DNA from: Bryobacterales bacterium
GTDB taxonomy: Bacteria > Acidobacteriota > Terriglobia > Bryobacterales > Bryobacteraceae
DNA length: 57,197 nt
Direction: 5' to 3'
Assembly (NCBI GenBank): GCA_003167255.1
Contig: PMTR01000168.1
Span: forward strand, 13,515-70,711
The position numbers were made by a program, and so were the translations under genes. The notes under the pieces are model-generated. The model was not told the DNA's origin, searched no databases, and saw only the letters and a list, made by a program, of their open reading frames with translations. The first letter of the stretch is position 1, and each line of letters opens with the position of its first letter. This document shows positions 42,221 through 51,414 of this stretch, in pieces.

Positions 42221-42963
42221 CAGATCAGACGAACGAGCCTGCGGCGCAGTCCAAATCCGATCAGTCCAATGCCGGATAGCACCATGAGCGCATTCGATGG
42301 TTCAGGCACCCCGTCGTTGGGGCCGTTGAGCTGAACATTATCGATGAAGTCGGTCCGATCCCCGCCTAGAGGATTATATGCCTCAAACTGTAGTGAGCCA
42401 CTGGCCGCCCCTGCCGTGAACGAAACCGTGGGCTCCGCCATGAAGGTCAAGTCCCCCGCCGGTAGGTTGTCGAACTGAATGAAGTCAATCACGCCGCAGT
42501 TCACGCCCGCTGGGCACCAATAAACATAAAAATCCAGCCCTCCTCCAAAAAAATCAGAGCCATTAGTCGTCGGGCGTTGCGCAGCCTCGAAGGAAAGCGT
42601 GTAAACCGTGCTGGCGTCTAGCCCGTTAATGGTCTCAGCTATGTTGCCAGCGATTGAAAGTGGGTTGCCAGTGTCGTATTGGAGAAAAGCTGCCTGAATA
42701 CCGTCCGGGGCTTGATTGCCGTCCCCGGATTCGCCCAGGTTGAAAATCCCCCCGTTGGAGGCAATCCCGGAGCTTCCGATAAACGTCCAACCCACACCAG
42801 GTTCACCGGGGTGATATTCGCAACCAAACTGACCCGGCTGACCAGCGCACAGTAGGCCCGACACGGCCGGGACCTCGAACGAATAATTCCCAACAGCGAT
42901 GGTGCCCGCCCAGCCACAACAGCTCAGTAGCAATAGCATGCCAGCGGTTTTGTGAAAACCCAT
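42205..42963 (-). CDS. PEP-CTERM sorted surface protein
   Basis: A 252-residue exported protein. Signal peptide MGFHKTAGMLLLLSCCGWAG. The body is a beta-rich, Cys-containing lectin-like domain (YSFEVPAVSGLLCAGQPGQF, GGGLDFYVYWCPAGVNCGVI). The C terminus is the sorting signal VPEPSNALMVLSGIGLIGFG followed by Arg-rich residues; such proteins are processed by exosortase in exopolysaccharide-producing bacteria. No exosortase lies in the window. ATG 42963 has GGGAG six bases upstream; an in-frame ATG at 42993 inside cassette copy 5 would add ten residues (MESPDNREQR). The last codons come from the 130-bp repeat. Confidence 0.8.
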   Translation of the reverse strand: MGFHKTAGMLLLLSCCGWAGTIAVGNYSFEVPAVSGLLCAGQPGQFGCEYHPGEPGVGWTFIGSSGIASNGGIFNLGESGDGNQAPDGIQAAFLQYDTGNPLSIAGNIAETINGLDASTVYTLSFEAAQRPTTNGSDFFGGGLDFYVYWCPAGVNCGVIDFIQFDNLPAGDLTFMAEPTVSFTAGAASGSLQFEAYNPLGGDRTDFIDNVQLNGPNDGVPEPSNALMVLSGIGLIGFGLRRRLVRLICRSAM

Positions 42964-42980
42964 ACGTTGCTCCCGATTAT

Positions 42981-43040
42981 CCGGACTTTCCATTTTGGAT
43001 TCCTGGTCCCGGTTTAGTATACACGCAGTCGCCATCCCTT
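42981..43040 (-). repeat. dispersed start cassette, copy 5
   Basis: Minus strand: ATCAAGGGATGGCGACTGCG, TATACT at 43021-43016, CCAGGAATCCAAAATGGAAAGTCCGG with ATG at 42993-42991, 22 bases after TATACT. The ATG is in frame with the PEP-CTERM gene. Confidence 0.78.
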
Positions 43041-43067
43041 GATCCTGCGAGTTGCGTCTTTTTGTCA

Positions 43068-43200
43068 AGCCTCGTTTAAAATGTTCCGTTTAGCACATTA
43101 GAAATGTCCCCTTTGGCTGGTTCTCTTTCAGTCTCCGCGCCTCGGATTTGGTGCTTCGTCAGACTCTGCTCCGGCATCCCGTTGTAGCGCTGTTTCCGTG
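43068..43200 (-). mobile_element. ISNCY-like element end, remnant
   Basis: Minus strand carries the GMPEQSLTKHQIRGAE reading, GGGACATTTCTAATG and TTTAAACGAGGCTTGACAA, the same 3' end as at 24362-24602 but with about 75 internal bases deleted. It directly precedes cassette copy 5, as the other remnant precedes copy 2. Confidence 0.65.
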
Positions 43201-43390
43201 GGTGGCTTGAAACCGGCGGCGCGGAAACTTGATATCGATTGGGTGAACTGGCAGGTGCTCCGGCGTTCCTTCGCAACCTGGCTGAAAATGGGCGGGGCCG
43301 ATGTCAAGGACGCTCACGCGCTCATGCGGCAGTGGCCAGTGCCCGCGAATACTGCGCGCTGCGTCCTTGCCCTGGTGAAACAGAACAACT
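43201..43390 (+). pseudogene. tyrosine recombinase, C-terminal fragment
   Basis: Reads LDIDWVNWQVLRRSFATWLK then MGGADVKDAHALMR, matching the box with LRRTHAT and the degenerate GH region of tyrosine recombinases; the H of HxxR is replaced (LRRSF) and the catalytic Tyr is lost. A fragment of the same family as, but not contiguous with, the N-terminal piece at 5352-5639. Confidence 0.55.
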
Positions 43391-43416
43391 CGTCACCAAA
43401 TAATGGAACGCTGCAA

Positions 43417-43546
43417 CCGCCGTGCAAGCATTCGGCTTTGGGAGGTATGCTACAATCCGATATTTCAAATCAACAGAGAGGAACCGCTTGGCCGGCGGCG
43501 GCACAATATTGGCCGTGAAATGGGCGCCTGTCACATAGCCGAACGG
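43417..43546 (+). repeat. 130-bp direct repeat, copy 2 (GT2 upstream region)
   Basis: Ends two bases before the GT2 start. It includes GGAGGTATGCTACAATCC (a possible -10, TACAAT at 43451-43456) and probably holds the original promoter and leader of the glycosyltransferase gene. Confidence 0.85.
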
Positions 43547-43548
43547 AA

Positions 43549-45996
43549 ATGAGCGGCTTCATTCAAAATCTGTATGCCCGATCGAGCGCAATCGCGGGTA
43601 TCGGGTTCAGAATGAAGCAGCGTTTGCTGATCCGAAGGATCATGCAGTCGGGCCTCTTCGATGCCAAGTTTTACAGGGCGACCTACCGGGACGTTCGGGA
43701 GGCCGGCGCCGATCCCATAGTGCATTTTCTTCGCACGGGGGGCCGCGAGGGCCGGATGCCGAACCCGCTGTTCGATTCCGCCTTTTATTTGCGGGTCTAT
43801 CCCGAGGTGGCGGAAGCGGGCGTGAATCCACTCGTTCACTACATCGATTACGGTGCTCGGGAGGGTCGGAATCCTCACCCGCTCTTCGATACCGCCTATT
43901 ACCTGAAACAGTATCCGGATGTCGCCGGCGCCGGTCTGAACCCACTCGGACACTACCTGGCAGTCGGCGCCCGCGAAGGCCGTAAGCCTAACCCTCTTTT
44001 TGATACAGCCTATTACCTGCGAGAGAATCCCGGCGTCGCTGCCGGTGGTTCGAATCCGCTCTATCATTTTTGCGCCCAGGGAGCCGCCCAAGGTAGAAAA
44101 CCGAACCGGCTTTTCGAGCCTTTGTATTACCTGAGCCACAACCCCGATGTCAAAGCCGCCGGGACCAATCCGCTCGCTCACTTCCTCTGGAATGGCGACC
44201 GGGACGGGCGGCGGCCATGCGCTCTGTTCGACCCGGAGTTTTACCTGCAAGAGTACCCCGACGTGCGGCAAACAGGCATGTCTTCGCTGGCGCACTATCT
44301 GCTACACGGCGCAGAGGAAGGCCGGGCTGTCAACCGTTCCCGGCGCCCTGTTCACGTGGGACAGAAATTTTCGCCGGCGCGCCTTGCGGAAATCGAGGAG
44401 GAAATCAGGCTGTTTCGGAGCCATCCCAAGATATCGGTGCTGGTGCCGGTGTATAACCAGACTTCGCGATGGCTCGAACGCATGATTGCTTCCGTGGAAG
44501 CCCAGGCCTATCCCGATTGGGAACTCTGTATGGCGGATGATGGCTCCACCAGCGCCGAAACAATTCAAACACTGAAACGTTACGCAAGCCCGGATGCCGG
44601 GCGGATCAACATCGCGTTTTTGGGCCGCAACCTCGGCATCGCAGGCGCCACCAATGCCGCCTTGTATCTGAGTTCGGGCGAGTTTGTGGCGATGTTGGAC
44701 CACGACGATGAACTCGCGCCCGAGGCCTTGTTCGAAATCGCCCGAGCACTCAACCAAGAGCCGGATCTGGACGTGATCTATTCCGACGAGGATAAGTTGG
44801 ACCCGGATGGCTGGTTGGATCAGCCTTTCCATAAGCCCGACTGGTCACCCGAGTTCTTCCGGCACGTAATGTATGCCGGTCACCTGCTGAGCGTCCGCCG
44901 TAGTCTGGCGATTGAAGCTCGTGGCATGGACGGCCGCTTCAACGGTGTTCAGGACTTCGACTTCCTGCTGCGCATATCGGAGCGAACCAAGCGCATCCGG
45001 CACATCCCCAAGATTCTTTACCACTGGCGGCGCATCCCCGGCAGCATCGCGCTCGGAGAAGACGAAAAACACGGTATCGCCGACCTTCAAGTCGCTGCCG
45101 TGAACGCGCAACTGGATCGCTGTGGCGTCCCGGCGCACGCCGAGCGCCACCCGACCATTCCCCACCGGGCGGTGATCCGGCCTCTGCCTCGCAGCGAGCA
45201 TCCGCTGGTCAGCATCGTCATCCCGACTCGCGACCAGCCTCAGCTCCTCGGCACCTGTCTGCGGAGCATCTTCGAAAAGACTACCTATCCGAATTTCGAA
45301 GTGATTCTTGTCGACAATGGCACTACCGACCGGGAGGCACGGCTCCTCTTTGAGCAGTATGACACCACCATCGTTCCTTTCCCGGAGCCATTCAACTACA
45401 GCCGGGCGAACAATCGGGGCGCGGCTAAAGCTCGTGGCGAGTACCTGGTTCTGCTGAACAACGATACCGAAGTCCGCACCCCGGGCTGGCTCGACGAATT
45501 GCTCTTCCATGCCGAAACTCCGGATGTAGGCGCGGTCTCTCCGCTTCTCTTGTACCCGGATGAAGCGGTGCAGCATGCCGGCGTGGTTCTCGGAATGCGG
45601 GGAACTGCCGACCATATTATGCGTGGATTCCCCGCCGGCTCGGACGGCTACTTCGGCTCGTTGAGCTGTGCCCGCGAGGTTTCTGCCGTAACGGCCGCGT
45701 GCATGGCGCTGCGAACGGAAACCTTCCTGCAAATAGGCGGCTTCCGCGAAGCCTTCCGGACCATTTATCAGGACCTGGACCTCTGTTTGCGGCTGCGCGC
45801 GCTGGGAAAGCGGATCCTCTACACCCCCCGCGCCGTTCTTTACCATTACGAGAGCCACACCCGCGGCAACAGGTACGATGTTCTGGACCGCGCTTTGATC
45901 CTCGACCTCTGGGGCAAAGTGATCGCGGACGGGGACCCCTACTTCAACTCCAATCTGGATGCCAGTTCCCCGTCGTATGAGTTGCTGCAGCTCTGA
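43549..45996 (+). CDS. two-domain family 2 glycosyltransferase with N-terminal repeats
   Basis: An 815-residue cytoplasmic or membrane-associated enzyme of surface-glycan assembly. Residues about 36-285 are seven near-identical units of about 48 residues with consensus LFDTAYYLKQYPDVAGAGLN followed by PLxHYLxxGAREGRxPNP, a repeat known at the N terminus of polysaccharide glycosyltransferases. GT2 domain 1 starts near 294 (ISVLVPVYNQ, MADDGSTSAE, DHDDELAPEA as the metal-binding acidic motif). GT2 domain 2 starts near 550 (VSIVIPTRDQ, LVDNGTTDRE, LLNNDTEVRTPGW). Two catalytic domains suggest addition of alternating sugars. It begins a four-gene plus-strand run; the gap to the next gene is six bases. 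Confidence 0.88.
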   Translation: MSGFIQNLYARSSAIAGIGFRMKQRLLIRRIMQSGLFDAKFYRATYRDVREAGADPIVHFLRTGGREGRMPNPLFDSAFYLRVYPEVAEAGVNPLVHYIDYGAREGRNPHPLFDTAYYLKQYPDVAGAGLNPLGHYLAVGAREGRKPNPLFDTAYYLRENPGVAAGGSNPLYHFCAQGAAQGRKPNRLFEPLYYLSHNPDVKAAGTNPLAHFLWNGDRDGRRPCALFDPEFYLQEYPDVRQTGMSSLAHYLLHGAEEGRAVNRSRRPVHVGQKFSPARLAEIEEEIRLFRSHPKISVLVPVYNQTSRWLERMIASVEAQAYPDWELCMADDGSTSAETIQTLKRYASPDAGRINIAFLGRNLGIAGATNAALYLSSGEFVAMLDHDDELAPEALFEIARALNQEPDLDVIYSDEDKLDPDGWLDQPFHKPDWSPEFFRHVMYAGHLLSVRRSLAIEARGMDGRFNGVQDFDFLLRISERTKRIRHIPKILYHWRRIPGSIALGEDEKHGIADLQVAAVNAQLDRCGVPAHAERHPTIPHRAVIRPLPRSEHPLVSIVIPTRDQPQLLGTCLRSIFEKTTYPNFEVILVDNGTTDREARLLFEQYDTTIVPFPEPFNYSRANNRGAAKARGEYLVLLNNDTEVRTPGWLDELLFHAETPDVGAVSPLLLYPDEAVQHAGVVLGMRGTADHIMRGFPAGSDGYFGSLSCAREVSAVTAACMALRTETFLQIGGFREAFRTIYQDLDLCLRLRALGKRILYTPRAVLYHYESHTRGNRYDVLDRALILDLWGKVIADGDPYFNSNLDASSPSYELLQL

Positions 45997-46002
45997 GGCC
46001 AA

Positions 46003-48060
46003 ATGAACATCCTATTCGTCAACTACGGCGGGTTCGAGTGCATCAACAGTGCAATCCACATTTTCCATCTTGCCAACCAGTTGGTTGAGCAGGGGCTCGA
46101 CTGCGCCGTAGCGGTGCCCGGGGCGGTCGACAAGGTGGAGTTGCTCGGCACGCCGCGGTTCCGCTGTCTGACCTATGATGAGGCCGAAGCGGACGAGTTT
46201 GATTTTGAGGATCATGGGCCGCCGTCGTTGATTCACGCCTGGACCCCTCGCGAGCGCGTGCGGCGCCTGGTCCAACACGTTTCCCGCGTATATGGGTGCC
46301 CGTATATCGTGCACCTCGAAGATAACGAGGAAGAGATCACGGCGGATCATGCCGGCCTGCCCTTTGAGAAGTTGCTGGCTCTGCCGGCCGACCAGTTGGA
46401 CCGCCTGATTCCGGAAACCCGCTCTCACCCCGTTCACTACCGGGAGTTTCTGGCGAAAGCGGCCGGCGTGACGGTAATCATGGACCGGTTGCTGGAGTTC
46501 AAGCCCGACGCCACGCCGGGGGAGGTGCTCTGGCCCGGCTTTGATCCCGCATTCGCCGCTCTGCCTGCGCGCAATCCGGAATTGCGGTATGGCTTGAGTA
46601 TTGGCGAGGACGAGTTTGTGCTGGTTTACCCGGGCAACACCCACGCATCCAACGTAGAGGAGATGCGCAGCCTGTACACCAGTGTCGGCCTGTTGAACAA
46701 CCGCGGGCACAAGGTCCGCCTGGTCCGGTTCGGTACGGATTATTGCGACCCGTTGGACGGCAACCGGGAGTTTGTGCGGCCCTATTGTCTGGAACTGGGC
46801 TTCCGGTCCAGGCAGGCGCTTCCGGGGCCGATGGCCATGGCCGATGCCCTGGTGCAGCCGGGAAGGCCAAGCCGTTTCAACGATTACCGGTTCCCCTCCA
46901 AGCTGCCCGACTTTCTGGTTTCCGGCAGACCCGTCATCCTTCCGCGCACCAACCTCGGCCGTTTTCTGCGCGATGGCGACGAGTGCCTGCACCTGGAGGA
47001 AGGCGATTCGATCGACATCGCGAGCAAGCTCGAAGCGCTGATTCGCGACCCTGTTTTGCGGGGGCGGATAGGCGCCGGCGGCAGGGCTTTTGCGCAACGG
47101 GAACTCAACTGGGGGCCTATCGCCGCCAAAATTCGCCGCTTTTACGATGACGTGCTGGCTTCGCAGCCCAGAGGTCCGGTCGCCCGCCTGCCTGGTGCCC
47201 CGGTCCATCGCAATCGGGAACTGCCCGCTCGCAAATGGCCGCCTGCGCCTCTCGCGCGAAACCCGCGCTGGTCCCGCATGGACTCGACGGCGCTCGAAGC
47301 CGCGGCTTCCCGCTATGCCGGATGCTTCCCCGTTTCCGCGCTGAGCTACGCAACCGTGCAGGATTTCTGTGACAGCTACGACCACTTGCAGGCGCTCGCC
47401 ACGGAAACTGGCGATTTGAAGGATTGCCAGCGCCCATGGACCTTCAAGGCGATTCTCGGCACTGTGCCTTACGGCGGCCGGCTGCTTGAAATTGGGGCGG
47501 GCGAACCCTTCGTCGCCGAACTGTTGAGCTGCCTGGGCTATGACGTATGGGTAGTGGATCCATATGATGGCAGTGGGAACGGGCCCTTGGAATACGAGCG
47601 GTTCTGCGAACAATATCCCGAGATTCACATCGTGCGCCGGCTGTTTACGGAGGACATCGACGCCTTCGATCCCGGAACATTCGACTGCATCTACTCCATT
47701 TCCGTTCTCGAGCACATCCCGGTACCGGGGTTGACGGGGGTCTTCAAGGCAATCGACCGGCTGCTGAAACCGGCGGGTCACTCGATCCACGCCGTAGATT
47801 ACGTCGTCCGCGGCGCCGCGTCGGATTGGCACAAGACCCATGCATCGCGTGTGCTGGCACTCTCCGGATTTTCGCAAAAGAAATTCAAAGGGCTGGAGGA
47901 CCGTCTGGCACGCGATCCGGAAACGTATTATTTGTCCGCCGAGAGTCACAATACATGGCGTGGACCGAGGCCGTATAGTGAGTTTCCGATGCGGGTCGTG
48001 GCGGGCCTGCAGATATGGAGGAAACAACCTGAACATGGTAAACCCCTGGGACCAAGATGA
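46003..48060 (+). CDS. glycosyltransferase (GT-B) fused to a methyltransferase
   Basis: A 685-residue fusion. Residues about 1-385 form a GT-B glycosyltransferase: MNILFVNYGGFECINSAIHI, a middle DALVQPGRPS...PSKLPDFLVSGRPVI typical of the sugar-nucleotide half, and RELNWGPIAAKIRRFYDDVL. Residues about 480-650 are a class I methyltransferase with motif I LLEIGAGEPFVAEL, YSISVLEHIPVPGLTGVF and LLKPAGHSIHAVDY. A Pro/Arg-rich linker separates them. It might cap a glycan by adding and methylating a terminal sugar, a known chain-ending mechanism; this is inference. The next gene overlaps by 26 bases. Confidence 0.8.
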   Translation: MNILFVNYGGFECINSAIHIFHLANQLVEQGLDCAVAVPGAVDKVELLGTPRFRCLTYDEAEADEFDFEDHGPPSLIHAWTPRERVRRLVQHVSRVYGCPYIVHLEDNEEEITADHAGLPFEKLLALPADQLDRLIPETRSHPVHYREFLAKAAGVTVIMDRLLEFKPDATPGEVLWPGFDPAFAALPARNPELRYGLSIGEDEFVLVYPGNTHASNVEEMRSLYTSVGLLNNRGHKVRLVRFGTDYCDPLDGNREFVRPYCLELGFRSRQALPGPMAMADALVQPGRPSRFNDYRFPSKLPDFLVSGRPVILPRTNLGRFLRDGDECLHLEEGDSIDIASKLEALIRDPVLRGRIGAGGRAFAQRELNWGPIAAKIRRFYDDVLASQPRGPVARLPGAPVHRNRELPARKWPPAPLARNPRWSRMDSTALEAAASRYAGCFPVSALSYATVQDFCDSYDHLQALATETGDLKDCQRPWTFKAILGTVPYGGRLLEIGAGEPFVAELLSCLGYDVWVVDPYDGSGNGPLEYERFCEQYPEIHIVRRLFTEDIDAFDPGTFDCIYSISVLEHIPVPGLTGVFKAIDRLLKPAGHSIHAVDYVVRGAASDWHKTHASRVLALSGFSQKKFKGLEDRLARDPETYYLSAESHNTWRGPRPYSEFPMRVVAGLQIWRKQPEHGKPLGPR

Positions 48061-48946
48061 GTCGTATGATTACTCCGACCTGTGGCTGGGAACAAAAACG
48101 GTTTCACGGCACATCAATCATAAGATCTCCGGCAACGAGAGCGTGAATTGGGTCGAGTATGCGCTCGCTGCGTATATTGTCCGGGACGATCCGCACAAGC
48201 GCTGCCTGGTTCTTGGAGCGAGCGAGGGTCATGTCGAACGGACCTTACGGAAGGGGGAATACTCGGGTTATATTCTTTCGACCGATATTGCCGATCGTGC
48301 TCTCAAACGCGCCCGGGAACGGAGCTGCGCACTTGGCTACTCCAATATTGAATATCGCGTTGCCGACCTCAATATCGACCGATTTGACGGACCATTCGAT
48401 TACATCATTGCTGAAGGTGTGCTTCATCACATTGAACGCACTGAAGAATGCCTGACGCACTTACGCGACATCCTGGCGCCTGGAGGGCTCTTGATTGCCG
48501 TTGAATTCGAAGGGCCCTTCCGTTTTCAGTTGACCGAACCTCAGGTTCGATGGATCAATGCGGCGCTTTCCATCGTCCCGCTGGAATTCCGGCCACTGAG
48601 CGGCAACGTTTCCGGAGTGCCGGCTGATATTGAATATATGCAACGCGTCCACTACGTCGTGGCTTCCGAGGAATCTGTCAGAAACATAGATCCATCTGAA
48701 GCCGCGGCCGGACCAAGGCTGAAACTGCTGATGCCAGCGATATTCAATATCGTTGAGAGGAAGGGTTTTGGTGGAACCCTACTGTCCTATATGTCGGGGC
48801 ATTTCCCCTTCGATCAGGCCAACGCCGATGCCCGCGTGGACCGCTGGCTCCAGGTTCTCCTGGATATTGAGGACGCCGTCATCGAGACCGGGCTATTGGA
48901 AGACGAATTCGTGTTCTACGTCGCGAATGCAAAATGTGGTGTTTGA
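48035..48946 (+). CDS. SAM-dependent methyltransferase of the glycan cluster
   Basis: A 303-residue class I methyltransferase: motif I CLVLGASEGHVERTL (a variant with Ser in place of Gly), YILSTDIADRALKRARE, FDYIIAEGVLHHIERTEECL and LRDILAPGGLLIAVEF. It has a long C-terminal extension of unknown role. ATG 48035 is preceded by GGAGG eleven bases upstream and lies inside the preceding gene, so the pair is coupled. It likely methylates a sugar residue or lipid-linked intermediate. Confidence 0.83.
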   Translation: MVNPWDQDESYDYSDLWLGTKTVSRHINHKISGNESVNWVEYALAAYIVRDDPHKRCLVLGASEGHVERTLRKGEYSGYILSTDIADRALKRARERSCALGYSNIEYRVADLNIDRFDGPFDYIIAEGVLHHIERTEECLTHLRDILAPGGLLIAVEFEGPFRFQLTEPQVRWINAALSIVPLEFRPLSGNVSGVPADIEYMQRVHYVVASEESVRNIDPSEAAAGPRLKLLMPAIFNIVERKGFGGTLLSYMSGHFPFDQANADARVDRWLQVLLDIEDAVIETGLLEDEFVFYVANAKCGV

Positions 48947-48952
48947 GTGAAG

Positions 48953-51232
48953 CTATCTCTGCCCCCCACCAGTAGCGACCGCGATGGTGATGGTCTTACT
49001 TGGTGCCAACTGGGCCGTTCCAGAGGGACCGGAAGCCGTCGCGGTCACTGTATGCTTTCCAGGGCTCAGTAGTGATGCTGACATTTTGAAGTTCCAGCCG
49101 CTATTGGAGTAGTCATTCCTGTTGTAATAATTCTCCACATCCCGGCGCACCTGCCCCAACGTAGCTGCTCCCGCGCTGATACCATCCACATACACCATCA
49201 CTCGATCCACCGGCGCTCCCTTCGCTGTGTCCGCCGCCCAACCGTAAACCAGCAGAATGCCGGCTGTGGAGACCGTCTCAGCCCGTTTGGAATCTCCCGC
49301 CTCGTCTACGAAACCGATTTCGGTTGGTGGCGTTCCGGGCGCGCGGAGGTAGGGCACTATGACCTCATTCGGGAGCGGGCACATCGATGTTGTATCCTCC
49401 AGCACGGCGAAAGCGCGCAACTTGCTCCCGGGGGCCGCGGTGGCCTCCCCTTCCCAGCCAGTGTTGATGTTCGTGACGTTCTTATTGACGGCGCCGACGT
49501 CCTCGCGCGGAATCCTCATTTCGCCGAATCCAACGACCCGCCCGTCAGGCAGGGCGAAGACAATCTTCCGCGGAGGCTTCCGCGCTTCCCGGTCCCACGC
49601 CCACCCCGTGGCCACAACCACGCCGGGCTCCTGAACACCAGGTTCGAGACCGTCAAGATAGCCCAGGCAACCGTCCGTGGGGACCACTTTGTAGCCGGCC
49701 CAATTCGGAATCGGCGCCGGCCCCGAGACTCTGGGCAACCCGGCCTCAAGCTCACGGGGGTCGGGACCCAGGTTATGACTGCGCAGGTAGGCGCACCAGA
49801 CAGGCACCATTGCGACCGCCGGGTTCAACGCGCCTGCAGCCGCCTGGTCGGCCGGGTTGCGTGTCACCGCGACATACGCACGGCCTATGCGGATCTGCAG
49901 GCCTGCCGCGATCCGTTCGTACGAGTTGAACCGTCCCGCGCTCGCCACCATTAGCACCAGCAGACCGGCTTGCACTCCTGCCAGGACGAGATTGCGTGGA
50001 TGCCTGCCGGCGGCCCACGCCAGAATCAGGGTTGCGACAGCGGCCCAAAAGAGCAGCGCCACGCACTGATAGCGGCTGCTGGCGGCCTGTGCAACGCCAA
50101 AGTTGAGCCGGCCCAGGCTAGTGATCACGGCCGTGGAGAGCGTGAAAAGCATGATCGCGGCAAGGAAAGTGCGTAAGAGATCGGGCGTCGATCGCCGCAG
50201 ACAAAGATGACGTACGATTGTGGTGACAGCAATCACGATTGCCAGGATAGTCAGGAATTCGGAAATCCCGACCCCTGCCGATCGTGGTGCAAGCAGAGAA
50301 TCCCAGCTTGTGGCGAAATACGTTATGACGTACCCCCCGATTGCGATGGGATTCGTAAGTTCACCACCGGGGGAATAAGAGCCCCAGAAATAGATGGCGA
50401 CCGCTACGGTCCCAAAGCCCCCGATCAGGATGCGGGTCTGTCTCGGGAACCGAAGCGAGAAGCCGAGCACAACGAGAATCGGCCAGACGAGTAAACCGTG
50501 CATACGACTGCATTCCGCAAGGACGGCGGCAAATAAGGAAAGCGCCAGTGGCCCCGACATCCAACGCCGGTCACCCGCCGCTACCCTGGACGAGTGCAGA
50601 ACGGCGCCGGCAAAGGATGTGACGGCGGCCAGACCGGCGAAAACAAAGTCGACCTCAATGGGAAAGGTGAAGTCCTCTATTTGGACGGGGCAGAGCGCGC
50701 AAAATGCAATAAAGCCAGCGGCAGTCGCCAGCGCCGCACCGCGCAATTGCCCTGAGCGACGAATCATCCAGATCAAAACCAACGCAAGGCAGACTGGAAC
50801 CAGACAAAGCTCAATCAGCAGCGAAACATTCCTGCCTCCGAAGAAACGCAGATCCACGAAGCCTGCTAGCCGGCCGACGACGAGCCGGGAGACAACAAAG
50901 GGTGCCCAAAGCCGGGACAAGGACGGCCAGCCATGAGAATGAAGCGCTACGTCGACGTAATCCCACTGGTCCCAGAATATGACCCCGCTGTAGGTTCGAT
51001 GGACAATCAGGGCGGTGGCAGCGGCTGTGTACAGCCCCATACCGAGGACAAACAGCGACAAGATCGCCGGAGCCCACGACTTCACGTCGCGGTAATCGCC
51101 GACACCGAAGGGCGAGCGTGATCGAACCGTGCGAGTCAGGGAAGCGACACGCCGGAAAAAGTCCATGAAGACATGGTAACGCGTCAGTCCGACGGACGCT
51201 GGGCTCCCGGGCGGCGGTGGCGGCTGGGCCAT
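48953..51232 (-). CDS. multi-pass membrane protein with two C-terminal beta domains
   Basis: A 759-residue protein. About 11 hydrophobic helices lie between residues 50 and 425; the loop after the first, VIFWDQWDYVDVA, has the acidic pattern of GT-C enzymes or flippase-like WbbX proteins. Two beta-sandwich domains follow: one at about 540-635 (VVVATGWAWDREARKPPRK) and one at about 650-759 (ILLVYGWAADTAKGAPVDRV, SGWNFKMSASLLSPGKHTVT). The second is 70-80 percent identical to the separate protein at 53335-53829. Convergent with the methyltransferase gene (six bases between stops) and divergent from the 51415 gene. Probably cell-surface polymer handling; exact activity unknown. Confidence 0.7.
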   Translation of the reverse strand: MAQPPPPPGSPASVGLTRYHVFMDFFRRVASLTRTVRSRSPFGVGDYRDVKSWAPAILSLFVLGMGLYTAAATALIVHRTYSGVIFWDQWDYVDVALHSHGWPSLSRLWAPFVVSRLVVGRLAGFVDLRFFGGRNVSLLIELCLVPVCLALVLIWMIRRSGQLRGAALATAAGFIAFCALCPVQIEDFTFPIEVDFVFAGLAAVTSFAGAVLHSSRVAAGDRRWMSGPLALSLFAAVLAECSRMHGLLVWPILVVLGFSLRFPRQTRILIGGFGTVAVAIYFWGSYSPGGELTNPIAIGGYVITYFATSWDSLLAPRSAGVGISEFLTILAIVIAVTTIVRHLCLRRSTPDLLRTFLAAIMLFTLSTAVITSLGRLNFGVAQAASSRYQCVALLFWAAVATLILAWAAGRHPRNLVLAGVQAGLLVLMVASAGRFNSYERIAAGLQIRIGRAYVAVTRNPADQAAAGALNPAVAMVPVWCAYLRSHNLGPDPRELEAGLPRVSGPAPIPNWAGYKVVPTDGCLGYLDGLEPGVQEPGVVVATGWAWDREARKPPRKIVFALPDGRVVGFGEMRIPREDVGAVNKNVTNINTGWEGEATAAPGSKLRAFAVLEDTTSMCPLPNEVIVPYLRAPGTPPTEIGFVDEAGDSKRAETVSTAGILLVYGWAADTAKGAPVDRVMVYVDGISAGAATLGQVRRDVENYYNRNDYSNSGWNFKMSASLLSPGKHTVTATASGPSGTAQLAPSKTITIAVATGGGQR

Positions 51233-51414
51233 GGAATTCGTTGCAGGAGTGATGTGCTACAACTAATTGTGCGAAATCAGATTGGCAGAGGCGGAAGGGA
51301 ATTCGCGCAACATGAACTGAACCCGTCCGCTGCTTGCAGCAGGGCGCCACGTCTCTACAAGCGAACTCTAGGTTCCTCCACAAAACGGGTGCCGGCAAAT
51401 GAGGCGTTCACTCG

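Noticed and set aside
46012-48036. 674-codon open frame on the minus strand
   Set aside because: Antisense shadow of the glycosyltransferase-methyltransferase fusion; no recognisable motif.
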